A stretch of DNA of 64,000 nt, taken from assembly GCA_947488625.1 (NCBI GenBank), contig CANKZR010000001.1, forward strand, positions 372,001 to 436,000. Direction: 5' to 3'. This DNA comes from an uncultured Sphingomonadaceae bacterium (GTDB lineage: Bacteria; Pseudomonadota; Alphaproteobacteria; Sphingomonadales; Sphingomonadaceae). The notes under the pieces were generated by a model, which saw only the letters and a program-made list of their open reading frames with translations, was not told where the DNA came from and made no database searches. The translations under genes were made by a program, and so were the position numbers. Of this stretch, positions 8,035-18,556 are shown piece by piece (position 1 is the stretch's first letter; every line of letters begins with the position of its first letter).

Positions 8035-8379
8035 GTGAAGGCGACCATCTGGCACAATCCGAAATGCAGCAAGTCACGGGGAGCGCTGGCGATCCTGCAA
8101 GAGCGTGACGGTGTGGAGCTGGAAGTGGTGGAATACCTGAAGAACCCGCCGGACCGCGACAAGCTGGCGCAGCTATATACCGATGCCGGAATTTCACCCG
8201 CCCAGGGTTTGCGCCTGAGCGGTACGGAGGCGAAGGAGCGCGGCTTGCCCGATGCCGACGCCGATACCGTGCTGGATGCCATGGCGGCGGAGCCGAAGCT
8301 TATCGAGCGACCGCTGGTCGAGACGGAAAAGGGCGTGCGATTGTGCCGTCCGGTAGAGAAGGTCGAGGAAATCCTCTGA
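8035..8379 (+). CDS. ArsC/Spx-family thioredoxin-fold protein (arsenate reductase-like)
   Basis: 114 residues, the normal length for glutaredoxin-dependent arsenate reductases. The single catalytic cysteine C11 sits in HNPKCSKSR, and the arginine of the IERPLV motif and the C-terminal GVRLCRP segment are present. Family enzymes reduce arsenate to arsenite with glutathione, though many homologues (the YffB type) have other thiol roles. It is not next to other arsenic genes here; a second ArsC within the real ars operon lies at 53565. The GTG start at 8035 has a strong GAGGAGG at 8023-8029. It shares an upstream region with the iron-regulated receptor. Specific substrate uncertain. Confidence 0.8.
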   Translation: MKATIWHNPKCSKSRGALAILQERDGVELEVVEYLKNPPDRDKLAQLYTDAGISPAQGLRLSGTEAKERGLPDADADTVLDAMAAEPKLIERPLVETEKGVRLCRPVEKVEEIL

Positions 8380-8401
8380 CGGCCAGCGTCCTTGCGCCTG
8401 C

Positions 8402-9238
8402 CTATTCGAAGGTTTCTCGCGCAGCCTCTGCACTGCCACCACTAAGCTGGCGGTGAACGGCGGCGAGGACGGCCAGCATGACCGTGGTGTAGCCCATGCT
8501 GATCAGGCCGCCCCCGATAGCGGCAGCCAGCAGACCCACCGTTTCACCCAGCACGCCGAACAGGGCAAACACCAGTCCGGCCACCAGCGACAACACCAGC
8601 ACGGCAATGATCAGCAACATGTAAAGCGCGAACAGGCGAAGCGAATTGCCTTTCGTCAGGCGCCACGATCGGGCCAGCGCCTTGATCGGGTTCATCACGC
8701 GCTCGATCGCAATGACCGGCGACAGGAGCAGGAACTTAACCCAGATGTAGATCATCAGCACGATACCCACGATGCCCAGAAGCGCCGCAATGCCGGGGTT
8801 GATGGCCGCACCCAGAGCGATCAGCAAAATGGGTACCAGTGTCATGGCCAGGAACTGCAGGATAAGCGCAATGATGTAGGGGATCAGCGCCTTGCCGCCA
8901 AACGCCAGTGCCTCGCCGACCGTGGGGCGGGAACGGTCCGTCAGCAGCGCCAGGAGGCCCAGGACGCCGGCAGCCTGAACCAGTCCGAACACCAGGTATA
9001 TCCACCAGCTACCGGCAAAATAGTCGCCGAACAGCGCAAATATCTCTTCCGGATCGGGTTGGTCGCCCAGGGCTTCCATCTGCATGATCAATGCATCCTG
9101 CGATGGCAGGATCAGCGTGGAGATGACATTAGGCAAAAAGAAGAAGACTGCCGCGACGATCAATACGACATCCCTGTTGGCGGAAAGCAGCGCAGTCGCC
9201 TCGTTCCACGCCCGTTCCAGATCCAGTTTTTCGCCCAT
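8402..9238 (-). CDS. Multi-pass membrane protein, GlpQ-type membrane-domain-like
   Basis: 278 residues with about six hydrophobic segments (near 23-43, 77-98, 115-140, 145-172, 200-225 and 235-265). The KALARSWRLTKGNSLRLFALY segment between helices is typical of the membrane-domain family related to glycerophosphoryl diester phosphodiesterase membrane domains. No enzymatic residues are visible. It converges with the ArsC-like gene and diverges from lipB, 67 bases apart. It probably has a structural or transport role in the inner membrane; exact function unknown. Confidence 0.65.
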   Translation of the reverse strand: MGEKLDLERAWNEATALLSANRDVVLIVAAVFFFLPNVISTLILPSQDALIMQMEALGDQPDPEEIFALFGDYFAGSWWIYLVFGLVQAAGVLGLLALLTDRSRPTVGEALAFGGKALIPYIIALILQFLAMTLVPILLIALGAAINPGIAALLGIVGIVLMIYIWVKFLLLSPVIAIERVMNPIKALARSWRLTKGNSLRLFALYMLLIIAVLVLSLVAGLVFALFGVLGETVGLLAAAIGGGLISMGYTTVMLAVLAAVHRQLSGGSAEAARETFE

Positions 9239-9305
9239 TCCGCCCTCGTTTCAACTATTGCGCTCTTGATAAGCGCGTTCACACCCGCCACGCAATCGCG
9301 AAACC

Positions 9306-9980
9306 ATGACTGACACCAGCAATCTCCCCGATCCCGCAATCGAATGGCGTCGTTCCACGGGCGAAATTCCCTATAGAGACGCCTTGGCAGAGCAGCAGGC
9401 GCGCAGCGATGCGCTGATGGATGGCAAGGGACAGGAACTGGTATGGATGCTGGAACATCCGCCGGTCTATACGGCAGGCACCAGCGCGGACCGGGCCGAG
9501 CTGGTGGACCAGCGCTTCGATGTGGTGGAGACCGGGCGGGGTGGTCGCTACACCTATCATGGCCCTGGCCAGCGGGTGACATACGTGCTGTTGGACCTGA
9601 AGCACCGCCTGCGCGACGTGCGCCAATTCGTCCATGCGCTGGAAGGCTGGGTAATCGCCACGCTTGCCGATTTCGACGTGGAGGCTTTCGCCGTGCCCGA
9701 ACGGGTCGGCATCTGGACGCATGATCTTGACGGGGCAGAGGCCAAGATCGGTGCCATCGGCGTGCGGGTGCGGCGCTGGGTCACGATGCACGGATTTGCA
9801 GTGAACCTGGCGCCCGATCTTTCCCATTTCACCGGCATCGTGCCTTGCGGCATCGCCGAATATGGCGTCACCAGCATGGCAAAGCTTGGAAAGACGGTTG
9901 CGCCCCACGAATGGGATGAGGCATTGCTGGCGCGCGCCGCGGATTTCCTCAAGGCCATTTCGAATCCGGAGTATTCCTAG
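9306..9980 (+). CDS. lipB: Octanoyltransferase LipB
   Basis: Transfers octanoate from acyl carrier protein to the lipoyl domains of pyruvate dehydrogenase and similar complexes, the first step of lipoate synthesis. The 224-residue protein has the LipB signature: [14 protein letters not shown] at about 77-89 (H85), the catalytic Lys K147 in AKIGAIGVR and the catalytic Cys C181 in GIVPCGI. Length fits the family. The next gene, a small lipoprotein, begins 3 bases after the stop, so the two are probably cotranscribed. Very confident. Confidence 0.96.
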   Translation: MTDTSNLPDPAIEWRRSTGEIPYRDALAEQQARSDALMDGKGQELVWMLEHPPVYTAGTSADRAELVDQRFDVVETGRGGRYTYHGPGQRVTYVLLDLKHRLRDVRQFVHALEGWVIATLADFDVEAFAVPERVGIWTHDLDGAEAKIGAIGVRVRRWVTMHGFAVNLAPDLSHFTGIVPCGIAEYGVTSMAKLGKTVAPHEWDEALLARAADFLKAISNPEYS

Positions 9981-9983
9981 ATC

Positions 9984-10217
9984 ATGTCCACTCGCTCGAA
10001 ACTTGCACTCGCCATTCCGGTGCTGCTGTTGCTGTCCACTTGCGAGGACGAACCTGAAGTATCCGTGGAAGACGATGGCCGCGAAGCTTCGGGCGCGGTC
10101 CTGGAAGGTTCTATAAGCGATGAGATGATCCCGTTGGATCAGGTCCGCTCGCAGGCTCCCCTGGCCGAACCGGACGAATCCGAGGGCAACGAAACCGACG
10201 ATCCCGAGACCGAGTAG
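9984..10217 (+). CDS. Small acidic putative lipoprotein
   Basis: 77 residues. A hydrophobic signal (residues 6-18) ends at LLSTC, a lipobox-like sequence with C20; Thr at -1 is unusual. The mature part is very acidic (many Glu and Asp) and low in complexity, ending DDPETE, which suggests an unstructured periplasmic tail on a lipid anchor. No known domain. It starts 3 bases after lipB and is followed 18 bases later by the EamA transporter, so it is part of a likely three-gene operon. Coding status is supported by this context; function unknown. Confidence 0.6.
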   Translation: MSTRSKLALAIPVLLLLSTCEDEPEVSVEDDGREASGAVLEGSISDEMIPLDQVRSQAPLAEPDESEGNETDDPETE

Positions 10218-10235
10218 GCGCTGCGGCGCAAGCGA

Positions 10236-11144
10236 ATGGATATTGGCGCACAGCCCATCGGCACGAGGCTGATCGGCCTAGCTGCTTTGCTGGTGGGCAA
10301 TGTTGCGCTCGCATGCGGGCCATGGCTGGTTCGCCTTGCCGATACCGGTCCCGTCAGTGCTGGCTTCTGGCGCGTGGCACTGGCGCTGCCGTTCCTGTTC
10401 CTCATCGCGAGTATCCGCGGGGAACGCATAGCCGGTATCCCGCGAAGGGCCACTCTACTGGTGCTGGCAGGTGGCGTGTTCTTCGGTCTCGATATTGCCG
10501 CCTGGCATATCGGCATTGGCGATACGCGCCTGGCCAATGCAACGTTGTTCGGCAATGCTGGCAGCGTGATCCTGATGGTATGGGGCTTTTTCATGCTGCG
10601 GCGCCTTCCCAAGGGGCGTGAATGGCCCGCGATCCTGGCGGCACTTGCCGGGGCGACCATATTGCTGGGCCGTTCGATGGAGCTATCGCCGGCCAATTTC
10701 GTGGGGGATCTATACTGCCTGCTGGCCGGGCTTCTCTACGCCGGATACCTTCTGCTACTGCAGGACGCACGCCGCAGCTTCGGCAGCTGGAGCGTTCTGG
10801 CAGTTTCGAGCAGTGCCAGCGTGGCAGTGTTGCTGGTGGTGGCACTGGCCCTGCGCGAGCCTTTCTGGCCAACCGACTGGACGCCGGTGCTGCTGCTGGC
10901 GCTGTCCAGCCAACTGATCGGACAGGGGTTGCTCGTCTATTCGCTCAAGCTGTTTCCGCCTCTGGTGATCGGCATTGCCCTGCTGACGCAGCCTGCCGTG
11001 GCGGCGCTGATCGGTTGGGTGGTGTTCGGCGAATGGCTTGTGCCGCTGGACCTTCTGGGCATCGTGCTGGTGGGCAGCGCGCTGGTGGTGGCGCGGGTAA
11101 CGATGCCAAAGGAGCCGCCACGCCCGCGCGTCAATCCTGTTTGA
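10236..11144 (+). CDS. EamA/DMT-family transporter
   Basis: 302 residues with about ten membrane helices in two EamA repeats (about 12-140 and 155-290). Each repeat ends in the pattern typical of drug/metabolite transporters, for example WPAILAALAGATILLG and LDLLGIVLVGSALVVARV. Members export amino acids, nucleosides or other metabolites; the substrate is unknown. It follows the lipoprotein gene on the same strand. Its last 14 bases overlap the 3' end of the convergent DUF2254 gene. Confidence 0.9.
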   Translation: MDIGAQPIGTRLIGLAALLVGNVALACGPWLVRLADTGPVSAGFWRVALALPFLFLIASIRGERIAGIPRRATLLVLAGGVFFGLDIAAWHIGIGDTRLANATLFGNAGSVILMVWGFFMLRRLPKGREWPAILAALAGATILLGRSMELSPANFVGDLYCLLAGLLYAGYLLLLQDARRSFGSWSVLAVSSSASVAVLLVVALALREPFWPTDWTPVLLLALSSQLIGQGLLVYSLKLFPPLVIGIALLTQPAVAALIGWVVFGEWLVPLDLLGIVLVGSALVVARVTMPKEPPRPRVNPV

Positions 11145-12471
11145 AGCTGACCTGCTTGAAATCGGTCATCAGCATGTCGAACTGTTTTTCCACTTCATCA
11201 AGATCAGGCCCTTCCAGGGACAATCGCGCTTGTTCGCGCAGCAGCTGGGCCTCGCCCAGCAGCAATTCGCGGCGTTCGATCGATTCCAGCGTTACCGCTA
11301 CCTCACGCAAGGTGGACAGCATGATCTTTGCCGCAATCGGGCTGGTCGCCACGGCGCTGCGAATCGCACCAAAGCCACGATGCACGTAGTGGCGGAAATT
11401 GTCCGGCAGCGGGTGAACTGGACAGTCTTCACTGTCCTCCCCGCAGATGTCTTTTACCAGCCGCCTGCGGCCCAACTTTGCCGTGGCGGCGCCCAGCCAG
11501 TGCAAAGCGGTTACAGCGGTAAATGGATCATTGATGCCGGGCGACAGGGCGCGCAGCCCGATCTCCACCAGTTCATCGATCAGGAACTGCGGATCCTGCT
11601 CCGGGGTACGGGCGAAACCCAGAGTGAAACAGGCGCGCATGGCCTCGCGGCATTCATCGGTACAGTCGCCGCCCGAAACTTCCAGGATGGGCAACCCTTC
11701 GTGTACGAAATCACCGGTGCGGACGCTTAGCGTTACCTCGCACTCGTGCTTGCGGGCCAGCTCCTCCAGGTCGGAAAAATCGATCAGTTGCACGTAACCC
11801 GGCTTGTGCACCAGTAATGGCTTGCCGCTTCGGCGATTGTCGGGGCCATCGTCGTTGCCTTCTTCAGGATAGGTCTTCTCGACAGCGCCCATCAAACGGC
11901 TTCCAATCCCCTCGATCACGCGCGCTATGCGAATGCCGGAGGGTACGTGGTTGAGAAAATAGACCAGCACCGCGACCGAAATTACCATCAGCACGAAAGC
12001 CACCAGTAGCGAAAGTTGCGGAACGAAACCGGGCAGGGCGGTGGCCGCAGCACTTGCAGCGTCGGCCGGTTGCTCGTCTTCTGCCCGCACGGTGCGCAGC
12101 ACAGTAAGCGAAAACACGAAGGTGCCGATAAAGGTAGCGAGGCTGAACTGGTTGCCCTTGTCCTCCATGAAATTGGTGAGCAGCCGCGGCCCGTAAGTGC
12201 CGCTGGCATAACTGACCGCCACGATGGTGATGGAAAACACGGTGGAAGCGACTGCGATCATGCTGCCGGCAATCACCTGCAACATGGTGGATGCGCCTTC
12301 CGGACGTGCGGGCGCCAGCCAGGCGACGTCGTTCAGCCACTCGGCCCAACCGCTGCGATCGGCGTAGATGCACACGAAGGCGAGCAACAGCGCCAGCACA
12401 GCAAACACCGCCGGGTAGAACCAGTAATTGGCGTTAAGTCGGCGCCACGCCCACAGAATTTCGGCTTTCAT
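11131..12471 (-). CDS. DUF2254 domain-containing membrane protein
   Basis: 446 residues with four hydrophobic segments in the first half (about 17-36, 63-86, 107-126 and 150-172), followed by a large soluble C-terminal domain. The SMIAVASTVFSITIVAVSYAS helix and the SPGINDPFTAVTALHWLG motif are characteristic of DUF2254 proteins, predicted inner-membrane proteins of unknown function found across proteobacteria. The acidic linker TYPEEGNDDGPDN separates the two parts. It starts 40 bases upstream of nadA's stop on the same strand and may be read from the nadA promoter. Confidence 0.85.
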   Translation of the reverse strand: MKAEILWAWRRLNANYWFYPAVFAVLALLLAFVCIYADRSGWAEWLNDVAWLAPARPEGASTMLQVIAGSMIAVASTVFSITIVAVSYASGTYGPRLLTNFMEDKGNQFSLATFIGTFVFSLTVLRTVRAEDEQPADAASAAATALPGFVPQLSLLVAFVLMVISVAVLVYFLNHVPSGIRIARVIEGIGSRLMGAVEKTYPEEGNDDGPDNRRSGKPLLVHKPGYVQLIDFSDLEELARKHECEVTLSVRTGDFVHEGLPILEVSGGDCTDECREAMRACFTLGFARTPEQDPQFLIDELVEIGLRALSPGINDPFTAVTALHWLGAATAKLGRRRLVKDICGEDSEDCPVHPLPDNFRHYVHRGFGAIRSAVATSPIAAKIMLSTLREVAVTLESIERRELLLGEAQLLREQARLSLEGPDLDEVEKQFDMLMTDFKQVSFKQD

Positions 12472-12518
12472 GCGCTATGCAACGCGTGATCGGTGCGGGG
12501 GTGGCGTGCCATCCCGTT

Positions 12519-13511
<993 letters not shown>

Positions 13512-13734
13512 TCTAGTGGTCCCGTCATCAGGTGCATGGGATGGGTTTGCCCGCGCTTATATAAACAATGCGCGATTTTGCGAGAGAGTTCCGCCGCAAT
13601 GCTGCACCAAGTGCCGCGTTTGCAATAAGAGCCCAAGTCCCTATGGTAAGACCGTTCCCCCAATCGGCAATTGCGAAGGCGCGTTTCAAATGTGCCGGTC
13701 GGATTGTTGCGGGCATTGCAGGAGAAGATTTCAA

Positions 13735-15438
13735 GTGACCGAGCAGGTACCAATACCCACCCCCAGCGGAAATCGTATCGATCCGCCGCTGGTAAACCTG
13801 CCGATCAACACTCACGACCGTGGCTTTTACGACGGGTTCTCCCGTTCGGTCACCATACCTTCCAAGATCATCGTTTCACTGATCATCATGTGGGCGATCT
13901 TCTTCCCGGTCAGCGCCAACGAGACGCTGTCTGCCGCAAACAACACCATTATCGCCACCTTTTCCGGCTGGTACGTCTATCTCATCGCCGCACTGATGCT
14001 GACGATGCTGGTGCTGGCGATTATACCGCAATCGGGATCGTTGCGTATCGGCAATCCGGGCGAAAAGCCCGAATTCGGCCGCTTCAGCTGGTTTGCCATG
14101 CTGTTTGGTGCAGGCATCGGCATCGGCATGCTCACCTATTCAACCGGTGAACCGCTATCGCATTGGCAGAACAATCCGGATATCATCCGCGGCACGCTGG
14201 AGCCGCTGAGCCAGGAAGCCGTCCGTCCCGCCTACATCTACACTTTCCTGCATTGGGGTCTGGCGGCCTGGGGTTCCTACGGGCTGGTCGGCCTTGCGAT
14301 CGGTTATGTCGCCTATCGACGTAACCTGCCGCTCACCATCCGTTCCGCACTGGCGCCACTTTTCGGCAAGGTCATGTCGGGCGGTTTTGGCCATATCGTC
14401 GATATCGTGGCGGTGGTGGCCACCATTCTCGGCGTGGCCGTGACCATGGGAATTGGTGTAGAACAATTCGTGGCCGGGCTTTACCGGCTGGGGCTGGGTG
14501 ACTGGCTGCTGGATGCAGAGGGAAGTTCCACGCCCGCAGCTATCATCATATCGCTGGTCCTGCTGGTGGGCGCGTCAACCATCAGCGCATTGTCCGGCGT
14601 GGGCAAGGGCATCAAGTGGCTCTCCAACATCAACATGGGCCTGTCTTTCGCGCTCCTCCTGCTGTTCGCCATAGTGGGGGCGGGGTTCTTCGGCTTCGAG
14701 CTGCTGGGCGTGGCGCTGTACGACTATCTGCGCAACCTTCCCCAGCTCGCCTTCACGCTGTTCAGCAGCGATGGCAGCGCAGTGGGCGATGCGCTGGTGC
14801 GCTGGCAACTGGACTGGTCCGTATTCTATTGGGCGTGGTGGATAGCGTTTGCGCCGTTCGTCGGCATGTTTATCGCGCGTATCTCGCGCGGGCGCACGGT
14901 GCGAGAATTCGTTCTCGGCGTGCTGCTGGTGCCGTCGCTGATGTGCTTCGTTTGGATGACACTGGTGGGCGGTACGGCCATCGATCTGGAACTGAGCGGC
15001 GTTGCCGATGGAGCAATCGTCGGGGCTGCCATGTCGGATCAGCTCTATGCCACTTTGGCGGTTCTGCTTGATCCGGCGATTGCCGGGATCGTGTCGGGTC
15101 TCGTGGTAATCCTGCTGATGACTTACCTCATCACCAGTGCCGATAGCGCTATCCTCATCGTCAACACCATCAACGGTGCGGGCGAAACCGAGGGGCAGCG
15201 TCGCCGCCATATCCTGTTCTGGGGAACCGCCCTCGCCTTCATGGTGGGCTCCATGCTGATCATCGGCGGGATCGATGCGATCAGGATCACGATGATCATC
15301 GGCGCCCTGCCTTTCTCTGTCGTGGTCGCCCTGATGGCGATTGCGATCGTGAAAGCCATCGTGTTCGACATCATTCGCAAGCGACAAGGTGTGCCCTGTA
15401 CTGCCGAGGCTTGCGAGGAATGGGATCCGGCGCAATAA
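13735..15438 (+). CDS. BCCT-family betaine/carnitine/choline transporter
   Basis: 567-residue secondary transporter with 12 expected membrane helices. The BCCT signature is present: SWFAMLFGAGIGIGMLTYS followed by GEPLSHW at about 100-120, and LHWGLAAWGSYGLVGLA further on. These proteins import quaternary ammonium compounds such as glycine betaine for osmoprotection or nutrition, driven by Na+ or H+. The frame is open for about 300 bases further upstream, but the GTG at 13735 has a GGAGAAG 7 bases ahead and gives the expected N-terminus. No catabolic genes are adjacent. Substrate inferred from family only. Confidence 0.92.
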   Translation: MTEQVPIPTPSGNRIDPPLVNLPINTHDRGFYDGFSRSVTIPSKIIVSLIIMWAIFFPVSANETLSAANNTIIATFSGWYVYLIAALMLTMLVLAIIPQSGSLRIGNPGEKPEFGRFSWFAMLFGAGIGIGMLTYSTGEPLSHWQNNPDIIRGTLEPLSQEAVRPAYIYTFLHWGLAAWGSYGLVGLAIGYVAYRRNLPLTIRSALAPLFGKVMSGGFGHIVDIVAVVATILGVAVTMGIGVEQFVAGLYRLGLGDWLLDAEGSSTPAAIIISLVLLVGASTISALSGVGKGIKWLSNINMGLSFALLLLFAIVGAGFFGFELLGVALYDYLRNLPQLAFTLFSSDGSAVGDALVRWQLDWSVFYWAWWIAFAPFVGMFIARISRGRTVREFVLGVLLVPSLMCFVWMTLVGGTAIDLELSGVADGAIVGAAMSDQLYATLAVLLDPAIAGIVSGLVVILLMTYLITSADSAILIVNTINGAGETEGQRRRHILFWGTALAFMVGSMLIIGGIDAIRITMIIGALPFSVVVALMAIAIVKAIVFDIIRKRQGVPCTAEACEEWDPAQ

Positions 15439-15810
15439 TGACTAAACTATAGATCGCTAACAGAATCTTTTGTTAGGCAAGTTCTGCAGCGTTGGGGCGA
15501 TTGTTCGTCGCGTTACATGAATATTTATATGCGACTGAAAAAGTATAAAAGTCGCTGATCTTCAGAACTGAAATGGAAAGTCTCTTATATTTGATTGCTT
15601 CATGCAGTCGAACTCGTTTGTGGTTATTTTGTAACATCCTTTGATGTAGTCGTCGAAGTTCTGCCAAGCACTGTGGAACCTTCGCGACTAGCCCGTTATT
15701 CGGGTGCGGCACGCGCGCTGTATTTGGCTGCGCGGCATCTCTCTCCTGATCGTGCTGCAGCCAAGCATCGCAGCATGATCGATAACAATGATCTCCAAAG
15801 GGAATCAAAC
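15439..15810. other. Long intergenic leader region, no gene seen
   Basis: 372 bases between the BCCT stop and the TonB receptor start. It has an AT-rich core (about 15505-15620) and a weak inverted repeat CTAACA/TGTTAG near 15460-15475 after the transporter. A GGAAC at 15675 and a CGTT at 15694 are only 14 bases apart, too close for EcfG. No convincing short gene or RNA was recognised. It probably holds the receptor promoter and a long 5' leader. Confidence 0.5.
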
Positions 15811-18459
15811 ATGTCGAAGTATATCAGCGGCGCGTCCGTCGGCGCGCTGGCTATCGCACTTGCCACGCCTGCCATGGCGCAGGACGATGCTACTCCCGCA
15901 CCCCAGGCCCGCCAGGGCGGCGTGGGAACGATCATCGTTACCGCGACAAAACGGCAGGAGGATCTGCAGGACGTTGCAGTGTCCGTGCAGGCGCTGGGCG
16001 AAGAGGGTCTGGAAGAACTCAACATCGACACGTTCGAGGATTACCTCGAGCAGTTGCCGACCGTGACTGCAGGCGGCAGTGGCCCGGGCCAGTCCACCAT
16101 CTACATTCGCGGTCTGGCTTCCACCACGCCGAACCTGACGACTGCCGGTGTTGCCGGTCTGGCGCCGAACGTAGCCATGTATCTTGACGAGCAGCCGCTG
16201 GCGCAGCCGGGCCGTAATCTCGACGTATATGCCGCCGACCTTGCCCGTATCGAGGTGCTATCCGGCCCGCAGGGAACGTTGTTCGGCGCCAGTTCGCAGG
16301 CCGGTGTTGTTCGCCTGATCACCAACAAGCCAAGCCTCGCCGGTTTTGACGCCGGGGCAAATGCGGGTGTCAGCTTCACCCAGGGTGGGGAAACGTCTTA
16401 CAAGACGGAAGTTATGCTGAACGTGCCGGTGACGAACAGCGTTGCCGTCCGCGGCGTCGCCTATCTGGACCAGCAGGGCGGCTATATCGACAATATCGCC
16501 GGGACCCGCGACGCCAGCGAAAGCGCGCGTTTCCGTCCTGAAGGTACGGTGCGTTCTAACGGTGTGCCAGTAAGCGCCCTGCGGGCCGGTTTCCAGGCTG
16601 GTGCCGATCTTTCCGACGTCACCTTCCTTGATGCCACGAACAACAACTTCGTGAACGACAAGTTCAACGGCACCACCTATGCCGGCTTCCGCGCCACGGC
16701 ATTGTGGGAAGTGACGCCGGACTGGACGATCACGCTCGCCCATTCGCGTCAAAGCCTGGAAAGCGATGGCGTGTTCTTCGCCGATCCGGAACTGGGTGGC
16801 CTGGATGACCTGGAAATCCAGCGTTACGAAGATGATCGCCTGGAAGACGATTTCAGCAACACAAGCTGGACCGTCGAAGGTCGTCTCGCCATGCTCGATG
16901 TCGTCTATACCGGTGCCTACACCGACCGTGAGACGCAGCAGCAAGTCGATTATTCCGACTACCTCTTCGTCGGTCAGTACCTGCCCTATTATATCTGCGA
17001 TGGCTCCGTCAGCTATCCGGGCAGCGACGATCCTTCGGGCACCTGCCAGGCGCCGAACCTGTATGTAACGTCCGACAGCGAGACCACCGTGTTCACGCAG
17101 GAACTGCGCTTCAGCACGCCTTCGGACTGGCGCATTCGCGCGACGGCGGGCGGTTTCTATTCCGACCTGGAATTGAAGGAGCGCAACGACTTCAACTATC
17201 CCGGTAACGTGGCGGCTGCTCCGTTCGGACCGTTCAAGCCGAACTTCCCACAGGCCGGTTTCACTACCGATCCCGGTCCGTTCCCCGAAGACACCATCTT
17301 CCGCAACGACATCCGTCGTACGGACAAGCAGATCGGCATCTTCGGTGAAGCCAGCTTCGATATCGTTCCCGACCTGCTCACCATCACGCTGGGTGCGCGC
17401 TACTACGATATCGAGGTGGATTTCGAAGGCAGCGCCAACGGTTCTTTCTGCAATAGCTTTTCTGCGGTCGACCAGGATGCCTTCGGCACCGATTTGAACG
17501 ACCTTTACGATGGCGACGGAGAATACACCTTCATCGGCAGCTGTGACCCAAGCCTGCGCCAGACGTTCGATCTGGACGACAGCCTGCAGGACATCCAGAA
17601 CGCAGGTCTTTCTGCAACGCAGGCACAGCAGGTGTTCAATGCGGTGCGGGCCCCCGATGTCGCGCAGACCGATGGCTTCATCTACAAGGCTTCGCTGGAA
17701 GTGACGCCGACGCCTGATACGCTGGTCTATGCCACCTACTCGGAGGGTTTCCGCCCCGGCCTGCTGAACCGTCCGGGCGGTGCCACGAATGGACAGGGCT
17801 TCACCGTCCCGTTCGAACTGGAAACCGACGAGGTGCAGAACTACGAAATCGGCTGGAAGCTCGATCTGATCGACGGACAGTTCCGCCTGAACGGCAGTGC
17901 CTTCTACGTGGACATCAGCAACCTGCAGACGACCATCTTCGATCCCAGCATCACCAACCTGTTCTTCTCGGACAATGCGGCCAATGCAGAGATCAAGGGC
18001 GTTGAGGCCGACTTTACCGTCGCGCCGTATGCGTTGCCCGGCTTCACCTTCGCAGGTGCCCTCTCTTTCCTCGATACCGAGATCACCGAGGTGCTGACGC
18101 CGACCGACGATGTGGTGGCAGGCGAGCCGCTGGCTTTCGCTCCGGAATTCCAGGGCAATGCGCGCATTCGTTACGAGTTCGACCTGTCCAGCACACTGGA
18201 AGCCTATGTCCAGCCGCAGGTCACCTACTCGGCGAAGAAGTTCACCGACATCATCGAGATCAACAAGCTTGAGCTCGATAGCTATACCGTGGTGGACCTT
18301 GCCGCGGGTATCGTAGCCGATCAGTGGCGCTTTGAAGTCTATGGCGAAAACCTGACCGACAAGCGCGCGCAGATTTCGGGCAATTTCGTGAACGATCGGG
18401 AGCGCATCACCGTGAACCGTCCGCGCACGGTCGGTATCAGGGTCTCTTACGACTATTGA
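15811..18459 (+). CDS. TonB-dependent receptor
   Basis: 882-residue outer-membrane receptor with a signal peptide ending ATPAMAQ (about residue 28), a TonB box-like stretch TIIVTATKRQEDLQDVAVSV, a plug domain (to about 170) and a barrel ending in VGIRVSYDY with terminal Tyr. Plug motifs such as RIEVLSGPQGTLFGASSQAGVVRLIT are typical of the many sphingomonad receptors that take up complex organic substrates, not only iron chelates. No Fur box was seen upstream. The start at 15811 has an AAAGGGA 8-14 bases ahead. A strong terminator follows at 18487, before a TPR-sulfotransferase gene. Ligand unknown. Confidence 0.93.
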   Translation: MSKYISGASVGALAIALATPAMAQDDATPAPQARQGGVGTIIVTATKRQEDLQDVAVSVQALGEEGLEELNIDTFEDYLEQLPTVTAGGSGPGQSTIYIRGLASTTPNLTTAGVAGLAPNVAMYLDEQPLAQPGRNLDVYAADLARIEVLSGPQGTLFGASSQAGVVRLITNKPSLAGFDAGANAGVSFTQGGETSYKTEVMLNVPVTNSVAVRGVAYLDQQGGYIDNIAGTRDASESARFRPEGTVRSNGVPVSALRAGFQAGADLSDVTFLDATNNNFVNDKFNGTTYAGFRATALWEVTPDWTITLAHSRQSLESDGVFFADPELGGLDDLEIQRYEDDRLEDDFSNTSWTVEGRLAMLDVVYTGAYTDRETQQQVDYSDYLFVGQYLPYYICDGSVSYPGSDDPSGTCQAPNLYVTSDSETTVFTQELRFSTPSDWRIRATAGGFYSDLELKERNDFNYPGNVAAAPFGPFKPNFPQAGFTTDPGPFPEDTIFRNDIRRTDKQIGIFGEASFDIVPDLLTITLGARYYDIEVDFEGSANGSFCNSFSAVDQDAFGTDLNDLYDGDGEYTFIGSCDPSLRQTFDLDDSLQDIQNAGLSATQAQQVFNAVRAPDVAQTDGFIYKASLEVTPTPDTLVYATYSEGFRPGLLNRPGGATNGQGFTVPFELETDEVQNYEIGWKLDLIDGQFRLNGSAFYVDISNLQTTIFDPSITNLFFSDNAANAEIKGVEADFTVAPYALPGFTFAGALSFLDTEITEVLTPTDDVVAGEPLAFAPEFQGNARIRYEFDLSSTLEAYVQPQVTYSAKKFTDIIEINKLELDSYTVVDLAAGIVADQWRFEVYGENLTDKRAQISGNFVNDRERITVNRPRTVGIRVSYDY

Positions 18460-18486
18460 TAGACCGGCAGGTTTGAACAACAGATG

Positions 18487-18522
18487 CGGGGGCGGACTGC
18501 GGTTCGCCCCCGTTTCTTTTTT
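18487..18522 (+). terminator. Intrinsic terminator after the TonB receptor
   Basis: A GC-rich hairpin (CGGGGGCG at 18487-18494 with CGCCCCCG at 18505-18512, extendable by a wobble and an A-T pair) is followed by TTTCTTTTTT. It lies 27 bases after the receptor stop, which argues that the sulfotransferase gene at 18557 has its own promoter or relies on read-through. Confidence 0.88.
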
Positions 18523-18556
18523 GAAGCCTCGCCCATGCTTTGATAGAGCGCGCCCC

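Noticed and set aside
15675-15697. GGAAC and CGTT upstream of the second TonB receptor
   Set aside because: The spacer is 14 bases, outside the 16-17 required for EcfG promoters.
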